A stretch of DNA of 64,000 bases from Icerya purchasi. Taxonomy: Eukaryota > Arthropoda > Insecta > Hemiptera > Monophlebidae. Location: positions 142,240,172-142,304,171 of the forward strand of contig CM077115.1 of NCBI GenBank assembly GCA_039619475.1, in the 5' to 3' direction. How positions within the stretch are numbered: the first letter of the stretch is position 1; every line of letters begins with the position of its first letter. The notes under the pieces are model-generated. The model had not been told where the DNA came from. It did not search any database and worked only from the letters and a program-made list of their open reading frames with translations. This document shows positions 34,501 through 44,825 of the stretch, in pieces. A program made the position numbers and the translations under genes.

Positions 34501-35937
34501 ATATGTCACTTTACAATTATCGAGTATAGGTTTAACAGGTTCCATATGACCTAATTCTAAGTATTCTCGCATAAATTGTATATACTCAATTTTAATTTCT
34601 GGTTTCAACGATTTTTCAATACGGATTAACGAACGAATAGCGTGATTACGAGAATTAGATAATTTTTTACGATCATTTTTTAAAGGTAACCGAACGATAA
34701 AACGACCATCGGTTGATCGCGAAAACGTTGTTTTAAAATGTTCTATACACATATCGTGCTCGGGGTTTATTTCCTTTTGTGGATTAACTTCTTCGATTTC
34801 CCAAAACTTAGTAATTTGTAAATCGATTAATTTTGTAGATATGTGACAAAATAACGGAAAGCTCGATTTAAATTTTTCACAACCGGAAATTATCCATCCA
34901 AAATGAGTATTGCGAATAAAAAGATCGTCGAATGATTTTCTCTCGTCGAGAATACATTTTTCGAAATATTCTGCTCCTATCAAGATGTCGATATTATTAT
35001 GGCTGAGCGGTTCGTCCGCCATACGTAGGTCTTTAAATTTATTAGCCGTTTCACGAATAACGTTTGTGGGTGATTTATACGATATAAAAGGAACGATATC
35101 TGGTTCTATGCGAATTTCAAATTTCGAAAATCGAGAGCGAATATTAAAGAAACTAGATTTGCTGCAATCGATAATGTCTGAAGTTATACCTACTATAGAC
35201 GTTTCACTCGAGTTGTGAAAACACGGTAAATTGTTTTTTCGAACGAAATTTTCGGTAACTAGCGTAACCTGCGAAGCAGAGTCAAGAAGTGCTCTTGCTA
35301 ATACGTAACGATTATTTCGGACCTTAACTTTTAAAACTGCCGTTGGTAATATTACCAGATTATTTGTTGAAACTTGTTGGCAAGTTTTATTAGAGGAACT
35401 GACTAATTCAACTGATTTCTGTGAATTTGGATTACTCTCGACTGTTGAAGGATTTTCGATTTTAAAACATTCCGCCGAATTGTTTTTGAGATGCGATTTA
35501 AAATTGTTGCGGTGTAACATTGTATTATGATTTTGATTACAATTTGTACATTTTCGATTTCTGCACTCGGAAACGCGATGATCTTTCGCAAAACATAAAA
35601 TGCATAGACGATTAGTTTTTACGATATCATAACGTTCAATCGGAGTTCGTTTAATAAATTCTGGACATCTCCAAAGTGGATGTAAGTTTTTACAAATTAC
35701 GCACATGGCTGTGGAAGACGCTACGAACGTCGATTTATTTTTTGAATAACTACTAAACGACTGCGTTTTCTCGGATTTTTTAGAAACATCATTGCAACGA
35801 AAGTGCTGACTTTCAATCGCTTGAACTCGAGTTTCAAGGAACTTTTTGATTTCCTCATACGTAGGATACTTAGTATTATCCGTTAAAGACTTTACCCAGT
35901 CGCGACGTGTTTCGTCGTCTAATTTCATCGATATCAA
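31489..35937 (-). pseudogene. pol: BEL/Pao Pol: protease, RT, RNase H, integrase
   Basis: One frame with a single in-frame TGA at 34102-34104 (Arg CGA expected), just before the RT catalytic box. Order: zinc motifs (CVICKNLHPLWRC, CILCFAKDHRVSEC), an aspartic protease-like block (ALLDSASQVTLV), RT (LRVVFNASRKSDSG; VADIEKMYRQV; YMDD at about 34070), and an RNase H region with FSDSTVVLNWL. The integrase follows with HETYFHATR...CVICTRF, GIDFCGPF, HSDNATNFVG and IWEAAVRIGK, then a DUF5641-type end. Functions are those of the family: processing, cDNA synthesis and integration. Confidence 0.92.
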
Positions 35938-36701
35938 AAACGAAATCCAAGATTGCCAATTGTCGCGACTTTCAAGCCTCGAAGTGTTACATTTATACAG
36001 TCTAATAATTCCTGAATGTCAGAGTCGTTTTTGACGCGGCGCAAATGAAAAAGATCGAGAAAATGCGATTCGATTATCGCTCGTTTATTTTCGTAACGAT
36101 TTAAAACGGTCGACCAAGCTTCGCCGAAAGAATGATCGTTAATTTCGAAATCTCGAACTATCGGAGCTGCTTTATCCTTTAGAGCTTGTTTTAAAAAATA
36201 TAATTTTTTGACATTAGGTATGTCAGGATTATCAACGACAAGATTCGAAAATAAATTTTTCCAATTTAAAAAATCGCGAGGGTTGCCGTTAAATTCGGGT
36301 ATATCAATTTTAGGAAGCCTCGGCTGAGCCGAAACATTACGATGAACAATCGATGTGGAATTTAATATCGAATCTCTATCGTTTTGCGTTGAGAACTTAT
36401 CTTTAGCGACTGCGATCGCGGTTTTAATCGAATTCAGTGTAGATACTAATTCTTCACATTCTTTAAAAAGAGCGTTTTCAAGCTGTTCTTCATTTTCTGG
36501 ATTTGATTCGACACCTAATTCGAGAATTTGTTCGGAAATCTCTTCAAATTGCGCATGATAAGTTTTAAAAGATTCGAATTCGTTCTCAGCTTTTACTACG
36601 ACCGTGCTATTTGAAGTTTCTTTTAAGAAATCTAAAATACGAGCTCGAATTGATGCTAGTTGCTTTTTTATATAGCGACGTTTTCTTTCTAACTTATCCA
36701 T
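35934..36701 (-). CDS. gag: BEL/Pao Gag N-terminal part
   Basis: ATG at 36699-36701. It has a basic coiled-coil start (MDKLERKRRYIKKQLASIR), then the DUF1759-type Gag core (LPKIDIPEFNGNPRDFLNW, KKLYFLKQAL, KRAIIESHFLDLF). The frame ends at 35934 after a one-base shift near 35975. Related proteins run on without interruption into the region now in frame at 35937. Gag assembles the virus-like particle. The shift may be a mutation rather than programmed, because no clear slippery heptamer is seen. Confidence 0.88.
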   Translation of the reverse strand: MDKLERKRRYIKKQLASIRARILDFLKETSNSTVVVKAENEFESFKTYHAQFEEISEQILELGVESNPENEEQLENALFKECEELVSTLNSIKTAIAVAKDKFSTQNDRDSILNSTSIVHRNVSAQPRLPKIDIPEFNGNPRDFLNWKNLFSNLVVDNPDIPNVKKLYFLKQALKDKAAPIVRDFEINDHSFGEAWSTVLNRYENKRAIIESHFLDLFHLRRVKNDSDIQELLDCINVTLRGLKVATIGNLGFRF

Positions 36702-36834
36702 TTCAATCGAACGATAATATGCGAAAAATCTTAATGACCGGAATGGACAACGACTTTAGTTTAAACAAATTTTTTAATCGTATATAAATTGGAACGGACT
36801 TACTTAATTTTACGATGAAAGGTATTTGTTCGAC

Positions 36835-36858
36835 GGAATCCGGCTCGGGAAGGACCAA
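36835..36858 (-). promoter_or_regulatory. Primer-binding site, tRNA-Tyr-like
   Basis: Just inside the 5' LTR the minus strand reads TGGTCCTTCCCGAGCCGGAT. This matches the complement of the tRNA-Tyr 3' end (TGGTCCTTCGAGCCGGAT) except for two extra C bases. The tRNA sequence is recalled, not searched. Confidence 0.55.
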
Positions 36859-36860
36859 AA

Positions 36861-37264
36861 TGTTACGATATTTTCGTTAATATTCCGGAGGACCAAATTA
36901 TATTTTTCGAATGAATTTTTCAAACCGGTCAATTAATAAATTGTATTTTAATCGAATACGATTGAACGAATAGAAGTCTTAAAAAAGACTGTTTCTAAAA
37001 TAATTTCAGAAAGGGTAAAACGAAATAATTACAACGAAATAACGACATACGAAAAGGCGAGACGCTAAAAGCGTATAACGAAGCGACATAACAAAACGGA
37101 CGAACGAAAAGCGACTAGCGAAGACGAACAACACGCCAACGAGCGCTGGCCCCGGTGGTTTATTTTATATTGTTTACATAACGAACATCTGGCTGCGTAA
37201 AATGAAAAATCTAACGAACGAATAATGACAAAATTAATAAATATATACTTAATATTTATTAACA
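36861..37264 (-). repeat. BEL/Pao 5' LTR
   Basis: TG...CA termini, about 404 bases, partner of the LTR at 31103-31504. On the element strand it precedes the primer-binding site and gag. Confidence 0.95.
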
Positions 37265-37860
37265 ACTGTTGTTGAGGCAGTGACTTCATTGGCTGAAGCT
37301 GTTGTAGTCACAACCCTAGAATTTCAATTTATTATTCCCTTGCGGTACATTTTTGGATTTGCAGAAGACTATCAACGTGCAATTATACACACAACACAAG
37401 AGCTTGTGTTATTGAGTGGCAGTAATAACAAGAATGCTTTCTCATCTACTGCCACAATAAGGCTATCAATGTATCGCTGTATACGATCACATGGCAACTT
37501 CCTTTTGTCAAGTTGAGTGACAGAGCAAAAATATCGCTACTTAATAGAATAAAAAGGATAAAACAGGTACCTATTCAGTACAGAGCTTGGTCTCTTTCCG
37601 TTCTATTATCACTTTCAAACGTTACCGATTAAATTGGGCAATAAAATCAACTTCAACTGTACAGCGTCCTCGTTACATAGTCATTGGATTCCAGGTAGAT
37701 AAACAGAATAATCTGTTCCATGTTTGATCATGTCAATGTAACTAAAATTTGTGCTTACATCAATCTACAAGTGCGAGTAGATTTTAAGACAAGCAAAAAT
37801 ATCCCAGAAAATATGCTAGTTTATGCTCTTATAATATACGATAATTGAACTAGTTATAAT
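37265..37860 (+). pseudogene. Polinton-type major capsid protein gene relic, 3' part
   Basis: After the right ACTGT copy the capsid frame resumes in phase with 31102. Recognisable blocks: FIIPLRYIFGFAEDYQRAII (capsid proteins of this type have IPLS.ILGFAEDY), LPFVKLSDRAKISLLNRI, YRAWSL, VIGFQVDKQNN and FDHVNVTKI. Frameshifts near 37450 and later stops are present. The order and spacing match the second jelly-roll half. The relic fades out around 37860. Confidence 0.65.
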
Positions 37861-37989
37861 GTTTTGGAATTGTAAGAAGAGAATAAAAGCAGTATAAAAA
37901 GCTGCATATTTAATAGTTTGCATTTAGTATTGTTTTGTATGTGGCCGATAAATGTACTTATTTCTGTCTTCTTGGTGTTACTGTTATTT

Positions 37990-38060
37990 GTTTTAATTTT
38001 TTTTTTTTTTCCTACCCTGGGCGCGCCAGCGGCCTTGACCCAACAACATGAAAAATTAAG
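37990..38060 (-). other. Possible 3' end of a short retroposed sequence
   Basis: A T-rich run (about 37996-38012) abuts a GC-rich box containing GGCGCGCC that is unlike its AT-rich surroundings. No TSD was found, so the boundaries are open. Confidence 0.3.
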
Positions 38061-38391
38061 AGTTATAACTAAATAGCCAAGCGGTCTCAGAAATGGAAAA
38101 GACAAAGGACAGCAGCAATGGAATAACTGAAGGCAATGGGAATACAATTGGCTTTTTAACAAAATTATTGGTGTTGATTTATTTTTTCCATTATTATTTA
38201 TTTGGCAATATTAACAATGTCGACAGAATTCAAGTCCGTACATGACGTTATAATTGACTTTCAGTGTTTGAAAAATAACGACAATACTCACATTATAAAA
38301 TAACTTGCGATATTATCTCTAGATGGAGAAGTTCAATTTCATCAAATTTATACCTTGCAATTGGAATATATGTATTAACTAATAGCAAAAA

Positions 38392-39178
38392 ATGAACAAA
38401 TTCATGGGTTGGCAAAACTATCATTTTATTTTGCGGGATGCTGGAGATGCCAATTATGAAAGTATTCCTAATGATTTAGAAAGCGTTTTAAAACCGCGAC
38501 AACCTCTGAAGTTGTATGTTAAAGGAAATTCGAAAATTGAGACTATATGGGAAAAGCTAATAAACACAGCGCTTACAGATTTCAAGATTATTAATTTAGA
38601 AAGTGAATATGGCATGCCAAACTTGAGAGAGTTAAATAATACGTACAATGGTATATCAGATTCCATTAAATGTGATGCGCACGCTAATGGAAAATTAAAT
38701 ATATGCTCATTACAGAATGTACATGTGATGACAAAGTGGATCGATATGAAAATGAAAGTCAGACCAGTTTTATCAGCACTAAAGCATCCTATACTACAAA
38801 CATTTCGAGATGTTACCATAGAGGAGTTTATTTCAGTGTGTCCTAATAAGATTTGTGATTATTATGATAAATTGCCCGAAACTCTGAAGAATAATGAAAA
38901 TGTCAAAAAGTACTCACTATGTTTTAAACATCATACCTATGATATTTTAGGTTCTTTACGGATTAGTGCATTTCATCCTTTTTGGTAAAAGATTGTCCAA
39001 AATGTGGATATAAAAGTTTTAGTGATTTTTTGTAAGATTTGTATCCTACAACTTTTGGAAAAGACTCTAATAAGAATAAAGTCGATGAAATTTCGGATGA
39101 AAATACTGAATGTGATTGCAGTAGCTGTCTACCTATAGCTTATCCACATTTTGATCAATTAATTTTTAGTTTATTCTT
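38392..39178 (+). pseudogene. Unknown protein relic with C-terminal CxxC motifs
   Basis: ATG 38392 opens 198 clean codons of normal composition with conserved-looking blocks (LRDAGDANYE, LKLYVKGNSKIETIWEKL, CSLQNVHVMTKW, FKHHTYDILG). A one-base shift near 38985 moves the frame to KDCPKCGYKSFSDF, then a stop, then CDCSSCLPIAYPHFD, ending at TAA about 39178. The CPKCG and CDCSSC pairs look zinc-binding. The protein resembles hypothetical proteins that recur beside Polinton-like genes in arthropods, but I cannot name a family. It lies downstream of the capsid relic on the same strand, so it may belong to the same element. Confidence 0.5.
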
Positions 39179-39179
39179 T

Positions 39180-39782
39180 TAAAAAAATTGCGTGCTATTC
39201 ATATCTTTGTGTTATTTAATTATAATTTTAAAATAAATGTACGAGTTTATTTAATGTGTTTTGATTTTTCCATCTTCTCCTTTGATTTCTTTTTACTCTT
39301 CTTCTTCGGCAATAAACCTAAATTGTATTAGCTAATAGTAAATTAAACATATTATACATGTAAATATTAATAAACTGAAATAAATACAAAATAAATGAAT
39401 GAAGAAAGGAAAAGTATATTTACAACAAAAATGCAATGAAATTATAGAAGCCAGCAAATTGTATAAATAAAAGAAAAAAAAACATCATTGATGACAACGA
39501 TGATGACAATGGGGATACACAAATGTAGATACATATACACAATAAAAATATGACTATACAAACTAACATGAATGAGAAAAAGCGGCGGTAAAAACATGTT
39601 GACGGTATAAATGTATACATAGTTAGAAAATACAATATGAATATATAACAATGAAAAATAAATAAATAAGAAATATTAATACAGTGTATACTGTACTATT
39701 GTAAGAATGTATTTTAGACCAAAACGATTAATTTCATTTTTATCTAAAACTAAAATTGTTAGAGTACCAAGTTTTGAAGATG

Positions 39783-39822
<40 letters not shown>

Positions 39823-40043
39823 TTATTTCTGAAATGGTTCATTTTCCCCTTCATATATTGCGTTTATTATACATGTCGTCATAAACCCATGTGTTTCAGA
39901 TTTTATATTATCAAAAAATACAATGTACTTTTTGTTACGTTAATATTTTAAATGAAGGTCTCTTCTTTTCGGTATCTCCGCTCACCGATCCAATCATTAT
40001 TTATAAAGGTAATTCATTTTGAAACTACCCTTCAAATTTTTTT
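39180..40043. other. AT-rich non-coding segment
   Basis: Contains a (TA)n run at about 39788-39818 and hydrophobic low-complexity frames near 39420-39650 that look accidental. No gene recognised. Confidence 0.5.
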
Positions 40044-40059
40044 ATATACGATTTTACAT
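40044..40059 (+). repeat. Target-site duplication, left copy (pair at 44659-44674)
   Basis: ATATACGATTTTACAT is repeated exactly after the poly(A) tail. Confidence 0.97.
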
Positions 40060-40431
40060 CAATCTCTGTGCGTTTATCTGAGAGGATACTCGTCGTTCAG
40101 TCGCGTTCATATTTTTTGTTTTACGCGGGTTTCAGTCTAAACATGTGTTAATCGGTCTCACTCTGTTTATACTACCCGTATTTTATTGCTTCGTGAGGCA
40201 AACGGCGATCGCCGAAATCGTCCGCTACATCTGTTAAATATATCTTGACACTTCGCTCGATGGTGAGTTGTTATTACTTTACTTTCATTTTTGTTCAAAC
40301 TAACATCCCCGTCATCGTTATTATTATTAAGTTTCGTGTACGTTACGATTCTCGTCCGCGTATGAGACGGCTACGTTCGTTTCTCCGGCAGTGTGACCAC
40401 TTGTGAATCATAAAACTATCGTACATTTAAA
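40060..40431 (+). promoter_or_regulatory. Jockey 5' UTR with presumed internal promoter
   Basis: The region begins exactly at the TSD border. Jockey-clade elements carry an internal RNA polymerase II promoter here. An initiator-like TTCAGTCGCG occurs at about 40096. No upstream TATA is required in this family. Confidence 0.55.
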
Positions 40432-41790
40432 ATGAACAAAAGGAAACGAACAAAAAAGCCGGATAATGCAGTGAATAATAATTGCATTAAAATAAAACAA
40501 ACACGTAAATCATCACCCGACCAAACTGATCAGGATCGTAACCTGCCAGTCGATAAATTATTACTGGAAAATCAAGAATTAAAAAAACACATCAGGAAGT
40601 TACAGGAGCAAATAGATAAGCTACTTTTGTCATCATCGCAGTCTACCAGTGGAAATAGCGAAGTGCAGGTCAAAAAGGATTATACAACGTCGAACAAAAA
40701 CGACTTTAAGCCAAGCAGATCACCACCTATTTCTGCCAAGAATGGAGTAAGTGACGCAACAGCAAGAGAGTCGTATAGTGATAAAGTTAAAAATAACAAA
40801 CCAAGAATTCCGCCTATATTTGTAAGTAACGTGAAAAATATTGTTTTCTTAGCTAATATACTTATTAGTCAGAACGAAAACATTACTTTGCAAACACTTG
40901 CAAATGGTGATGTTAAAATAATGTGTCCTGATGAAAACAGCTACAGAAAAATAATAGTGGAACTAGATAACATACGGGCAACTATAAATCACAACTTACA
41001 TGGGCTAGGATTTCATTCTTACCAGTTAAAGGAGGAAAAACCTTATCAGTTCGTAATACGAGGACTACACCCTACTACACCTGTAGAAGCTATAAAACAG
41101 GAAGTGGAAAATTTAGGACATACAGTTAGAAATGTGGCAAACGTCATCATTAAAAAAACTGATATTATAAAAAACTTAGACGGCAGTATTAAAAGTAAAC
41201 AAACCAATCAAATATCATTGCCCCTCTTCTATGTACAAATAGAACCAAAAGAAAATAATAAAAAAGTGTACGAAATCATGTATATACTATACACTAAAGT
41301 CAAAATAGAACCACCACGGAAGAAAAAAGAACTTCCGCAATGCAAAAATTGTCAGCGATTTGGCCACACTCAAACATACTGCGGACGAAATCCTAAATGT
41401 GTGAAATGTGGCGCCAATCACGCTACAAAAGACTGTAAGAAAAATAAAAATGAAAAAGCGAAATGTGCAAATTGTAACGGAGACCACACTGCAAATTGGA
41501 AAGGTTGTCCTGTTTATAAAGACAAAAGCGCTACAGCGACCAAGCCAAAAATGACAGCGACCCAACGAGTGCAACAGAAGTCAATTACAACGGCGCAAGT
41601 AACTGCAAGTCAATCTGTTACACCAGCTAAACGAAATGTTCAACAACAACTTGAACCTCTTGAAAAGAAGGAACCAACCCTCGGTGATATTTTTAAATAT
41701 TTACAGAAGCTGGAGGAACGAATTTCTACGCTAGAAAATACACCAAACCATCCTCAGAAAACTAAGTCAAAGAACAGTAAAAATGACTGA
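40432..41790 (+). CDS. Jockey ORF1 (Gag-like RNA-binding protein)
   Basis: 452 residues, uninterrupted. Basic N-terminus, coiled coil at about residues 40-66, and a PRE_C2HC-type domain at about 205-295 (FVIRGLHPTTPVEAIKQEV). Three zinc knuckles follow: CKNCQRFGHTQTYC at 304-317, CVKCGANHATKDC at 323-335 and CANCNGDHTANWKGC at 345-359. A coiled C-terminus (LGDIFKYLQKLEERI) ends the protein. The domain order is the Jockey-clade standard. The protein binds element RNA and probably assembles the RNP. The ATG at 40432 is the first in frame after the 5' UTR. The TGA stop overlaps the ORF2 start by eight bases. Confidence 0.97.
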   Translation: MNKRKRTKKPDNAVNNNCIKIKQTRKSSPDQTDQDRNLPVDKLLLENQELKKHIRKLQEQIDKLLLSSSQSTSGNSEVQVKKDYTTSNKNDFKPSRSPPISAKNGVSDATARESYSDKVKNNKPRIPPIFVSNVKNIVFLANILISQNENITLQTLANGDVKIMCPDENSYRKIIVELDNIRATINHNLHGLGFHSYQLKEEKPYQFVIRGLHPTTPVEAIKQEVENLGHTVRNVANVIIKKTDIIKNLDGSIKSKQTNQISLPLFYVQIEPKENNKKVYEIMYILYTKVKIEPPRKKKELPQCKNCQRFGHTQTYCGRNPKCVKCGANHATKDCKKNKNEKAKCANCNGDHTANWKGCPVYKDKSATATKPKMTATQRVQQKSITTAQVTASQSVTPAKRNVQQQLEPLEKKEPTLGDIFKYLQKLEERISTLENTPNHPQKTKSKNSKND

Positions 41791-44449
41791 GTCATCACTT
41801 CGTATAATTACTTGGAATGCTGATGGTCTTGCGAGGAGAAAACGCGAGTTCGAACACCTACTAAATTACAAAAACATAGACGTAGCTTTGATTTCGGAAG
41901 CACATCTCAAGTTAGGCACCAATCTGAAAATTAACAATTACACAGTATACCACACGCCTCCCCCTGATGGCGGAGGATGGCGTGGCACAGCAGTAATTGT
42001 TAAAAATGATATTAAACATTTTCAAAACATAGAAATACAAAAGAACAATATGCAGATAACCGTCATTACTGTTCAATATAATAACAGCGAAATTAATTTA
42101 GCCGCAGCGTACTATCCGCCAAGTAAAAGAGGACTTAAAATAACCAAAGAAGACTGCCTAACGGTGTTTACACAGTTAGGCAACAAATTCATTATAGGTG
42201 GCGATTTCAATGCCAAACATGTGGTATGGGGATCCCGCATAAATAATACAAGAGGAAAAACTCTACTTGAAGCATGTAATATCTCAGGTTGCAAATATTT
42301 GTCCGCAGGAGAACCAACCTATTGGCCAACTGATCGCAACAAGACACCAGACTTATTAGATTTCTTTATATTAAAAGGAATCTCATGCAACTATATGGAA
42401 GTAAAGAGCTACAATGATTTGACTTCGGACCATATTCCTATATTTCTTACCCTTAGTAATACTGTTATACGAAAACAAAAATGTCTAAACCTTACAAATA
42501 AATATACAGACTGGGACAGATTCAGAGATGAACTTGATCACAGAATCGATTTAAGAATGAAACTAAAAACAACACAAGAGTTGAACCTACAAAGTCAATA
42601 CTTCATAGAAACAATTCGAGAAGCTGCAAGGAACGCAACACCAGTTCCTATAAACAGCAAAATAACTCGTGAAAATTGTTATCCTTTCGAAGTCAGGCAA
42701 CTGGTTAAAGAGAGAAGAAAAGCAAGACGTATCTGGCATAATACCCGAAGACCAGAAGACAAAAATACGTTCAATCGAATAAGCAATAAATTGAATAGAC
42801 TGATCTCTGAAATAAAACAAAAGAGTGTTGCCAACTACTTGGAAGAATTAAGTCCAACCGAGGACAAAAACTACTCCCTATGGAAAGCGACTCGACGCTT
42901 CAAACGACCAGTAGTGAGAATACCACCCATAAAAGACGAAACTGAAAATTGGTTACGACGTGATGAGGAAAAAGCTGATTTATTTGCCAGACATTTGTCA
43001 CGAATATTCCAGCCACACAACATTCAATCAAAAATTGAGCTAAGTACCATAGAAATAAATAAACAAATAATTAAACCTATTACTCCACTTGAAGTAGCGA
43101 AAGAAATAGATAACATTAATCCAAAAAAATCGCCAGGAGTAGATGAAATAGCACCTAGTGTATTAAAAGAATTATCGAAAAAAGGAATAGTACTACTAAC
43201 GCACATATTTAACGCCTGTTTACGCTTGGAACATGTACCTGAAAGTTTTAAAATTGCTCAGATTGTTATGCTCCAAAAACAAGGAAAACCAGCAGAAGTT
43301 GTCTCCTCCTACCGGCCGATATCGTTATTACCAGCAATATCTAAACTATTTGAAAAGTTGTTACTTAGGCGACTCAAGACACTAATACGTCTACCAGACT
43401 ATCAATTTGGTTTTCGCAGTCACCATTCTACTGTTGACCAGATACATCGAGTAACCTCAATAATAGAAAGAGCGTTCGAAGAAAAAAAATTTTGCTCGGC
43501 GGTCTTTCTGGATATTGAACAAGCATTTGACCGAGTGTGGCATCAAGGATTTCTACACAAGCTAAGCACCAGACTACCTGTTAATTGGTGTCGTCTACTG
43601 AAATCATACCTCTCAGACAGACAATTCCGTGTAGCTTATGGAGATGCGAGATCGTCCTTCCATCCAATACAGGCAGGCGTACCACAGGGTAGCGTCCTCG
43701 GGCCTATTCTGTATCTTCTGTATACAATAGACATACCAACAACACCAAATACTGCGATTGCAATGTTCGCTGATGACACAGCAATACTGTCAGTAAGCAG
43801 CTCACAAACGGAAGCAACTAAAAACCTTCAGTATGCTTTAGACCGTGTGTCAAACTGGACAGAAAATTGGAAAATCAAGCTGAATGAACAAAAATCTATC
43901 CACACCACTTTCGCCCTTCGTAAACGAGATCCGCGTCATGTAGTGTTCATAAATAGACAACAAGTGCCAAGCTCCGATTCAGCAAAATACTTGGGTGTGC
44001 ATCTAGATGCGAAACTGACTTGGAAAACTCACGTTTTGTCAAAAGCTCAGCAGATCCGAGAAAAAACACGTGAAATGTATTGGCTTGTCGGACGACATTC
44101 CAAAATGAAACTTGAAAACAAACGGCTCATTTATGAAACCATCATAAGACCGATTTGGACTTATGGGGTACAGATATGGGGATGTACCAAAACATCAAAT
44201 AGAAATATTATTCAAGTAACCCAAAATAAATTCCTCCGTATGATAACCAATGCTCGATGGTTCCAACGGAACGAATCTCTACATAACGATTTAAGGATCA
44301 AATCGGTGGACGAAGTCATTAAAGACTTTGCCCATCGTCACGAAGAAAGACTCCATACCCATCCGAACCCGGAAGCACTGGACCTTTTGCTTACTACAGA
44401 AGATGCAAGACGGCTTAAACGATTTAAACCAAACGATCTAGTGTTGTAA
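41783..44449 (+). CDS. Jockey ORF2 (endonuclease and reverse transcriptase)
   Basis: 888 residues, uninterrupted. APE-type endonuclease: ITWNADG (Asn 11), ISEAHL (Glu 39), GGDFNAKH (Asp 141, Asn 143) and SDHIP (Asp 216, His 217). RT: SSYRPISLLP near 508, FLDIEQAFDRVWH (Asp 577), GVPQGSVLGP at about 632 and FADD at 662-665. No RNase H domain, as usual for most Jockey elements. Function: nicks target DNA and reverse-transcribes the element RNA from the nick. The ATG (41783-41785) lies inside the end of ORF1 in another frame, so translation probably depends on reinitiation or leaky scanning. Confidence 0.97.
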   Translation: MTESSLRIITWNADGLARRKREFEHLLNYKNIDVALISEAHLKLGTNLKINNYTVYHTPPPDGGGWRGTAVIVKNDIKHFQNIEIQKNNMQITVITVQYNNSEINLAAAYYPPSKRGLKITKEDCLTVFTQLGNKFIIGGDFNAKHVVWGSRINNTRGKTLLEACNISGCKYLSAGEPTYWPTDRNKTPDLLDFFILKGISCNYMEVKSYNDLTSDHIPIFLTLSNTVIRKQKCLNLTNKYTDWDRFRDELDHRIDLRMKLKTTQELNLQSQYFIETIREAARNATPVPINSKITRENCYPFEVRQLVKERRKARRIWHNTRRPEDKNTFNRISNKLNRLISEIKQKSVANYLEELSPTEDKNYSLWKATRRFKRPVVRIPPIKDETENWLRRDEEKADLFARHLSRIFQPHNIQSKIELSTIEINKQIIKPITPLEVAKEIDNINPKKSPGVDEIAPSVLKELSKKGIVLLTHIFNACLRLEHVPESFKIAQIVMLQKQGKPAEVVSSYRPISLLPAISKLFEKLLLRRLKTLIRLPDYQFGFRSHHSTVDQIHRVTSIIERAFEEKKFCSAVFLDIEQAFDRVWHQGFLHKLSTRLPVNWCRLLKSYLSDRQFRVAYGDARSSFHPIQAGVPQGSVLGPILYLLYTIDIPTTPNTAIAMFADDTAILSVSSSQTEATKNLQYALDRVSNWTENWKIKLNEQKSIHTTFALRKRDPRHVVFINRQQVPSSDSAKYLGVHLDAKLTWKTHVLSKAQQIREKTREMYWLVGRHSKMKLENKRLIYETIIRPIWTYGVQIWGCTKTSNRNIIQVTQNKFLRMITNARWFQRNESLHNDLRIKSVDEVIKDFAHRHEERLHTHPNPEALDLLLTTEDARRLKRFKPNDLVL

Positions 44450-44587
44450 ATTTTTATCGTTTTATTGTATGTATGTGTATATAAATAGTATAAATAGCAA
44501 AGAATAGATACTGATTTATTCCTTTGCAACATGTTAATTTACTTTTAGTTATAAATGTTACTTATTTAGAAATAGTTCTAAGATTGT

Positions 44588-44593
44588 AATAAA
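44588..44593 (+). promoter_or_regulatory. Polyadenylation signal AATAAA of the Jockey element
   Basis: Lies 27 bases before the poly(A) tail starts. A small two-part hairpin (ACAG 44597-44600 with CTGT 44614-44617; CCCT with AGGG inside) lies between signal and tail. Confidence 0.8.
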
Positions 44594-44615
44594 CATACAG
44601 TTCCCTTAAAGGGCT

Positions 44616-44658
<43 letters not shown>

Positions 44659-44663
<5 letters not shown>

Positions 44664-44674
44664 CGATTTTACAT
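44659..44674 (+). repeat. Target-site duplication, right copy (pair at 40044-40059)
   Basis: Exact 16-base match; its first A cannot be told apart from the poly(A) tail. Confidence 0.95.
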
Positions 44675-44825
44675 GTTATGGAAAGGCGAGCTATATCTTT
44701 CGTGTCAAGAGGAGAGAAACAATCTCTTCCGGCATTTCTTCCAGTAAATCAAATAATTTAACTGATGAAATCATGACCTGTAAGTATGAATGAGAAGATT
44801 TTAAAAGTTATAACTTTGTTAGTAT

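Larger units (their letters stand above)
31103..37264 (-). mobile_element. Nearly intact BEL/Pao LTR retrotransposon
   Basis: Two LTRs of about 403 bases, gag and pol on the minus strand, primer-binding site, polypurine tract and 5-bp TSD, inserted into the capsid gene relic. Only one frameshift and one nonsense codon separate it from open coding. LTR similarity implies a recent insertion. Confidence 0.95.
40060..44658 (+). mobile_element. Full-length, apparently intact Jockey-clade LINE
   Basis: About 4.6 kb: 5' UTR 40060-40431, ORF1, ORF2, 3' UTR 44450-44619, poly(A) of about 40 (44620-44659), and a 16-bp TSD. Both ORFs are uninterrupted and carry all catalytic motifs. The combination of full length, long pure A tail and perfect TSD indicates a recent insertion. 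Confidence 0.97.

Noticed and set aside
39420..39651. Hydrophobic frames that look like membrane proteins
   Set aside because: Low-complexity AT-rich sequence; two frames overlap with the same character and neither has a conserved pattern.
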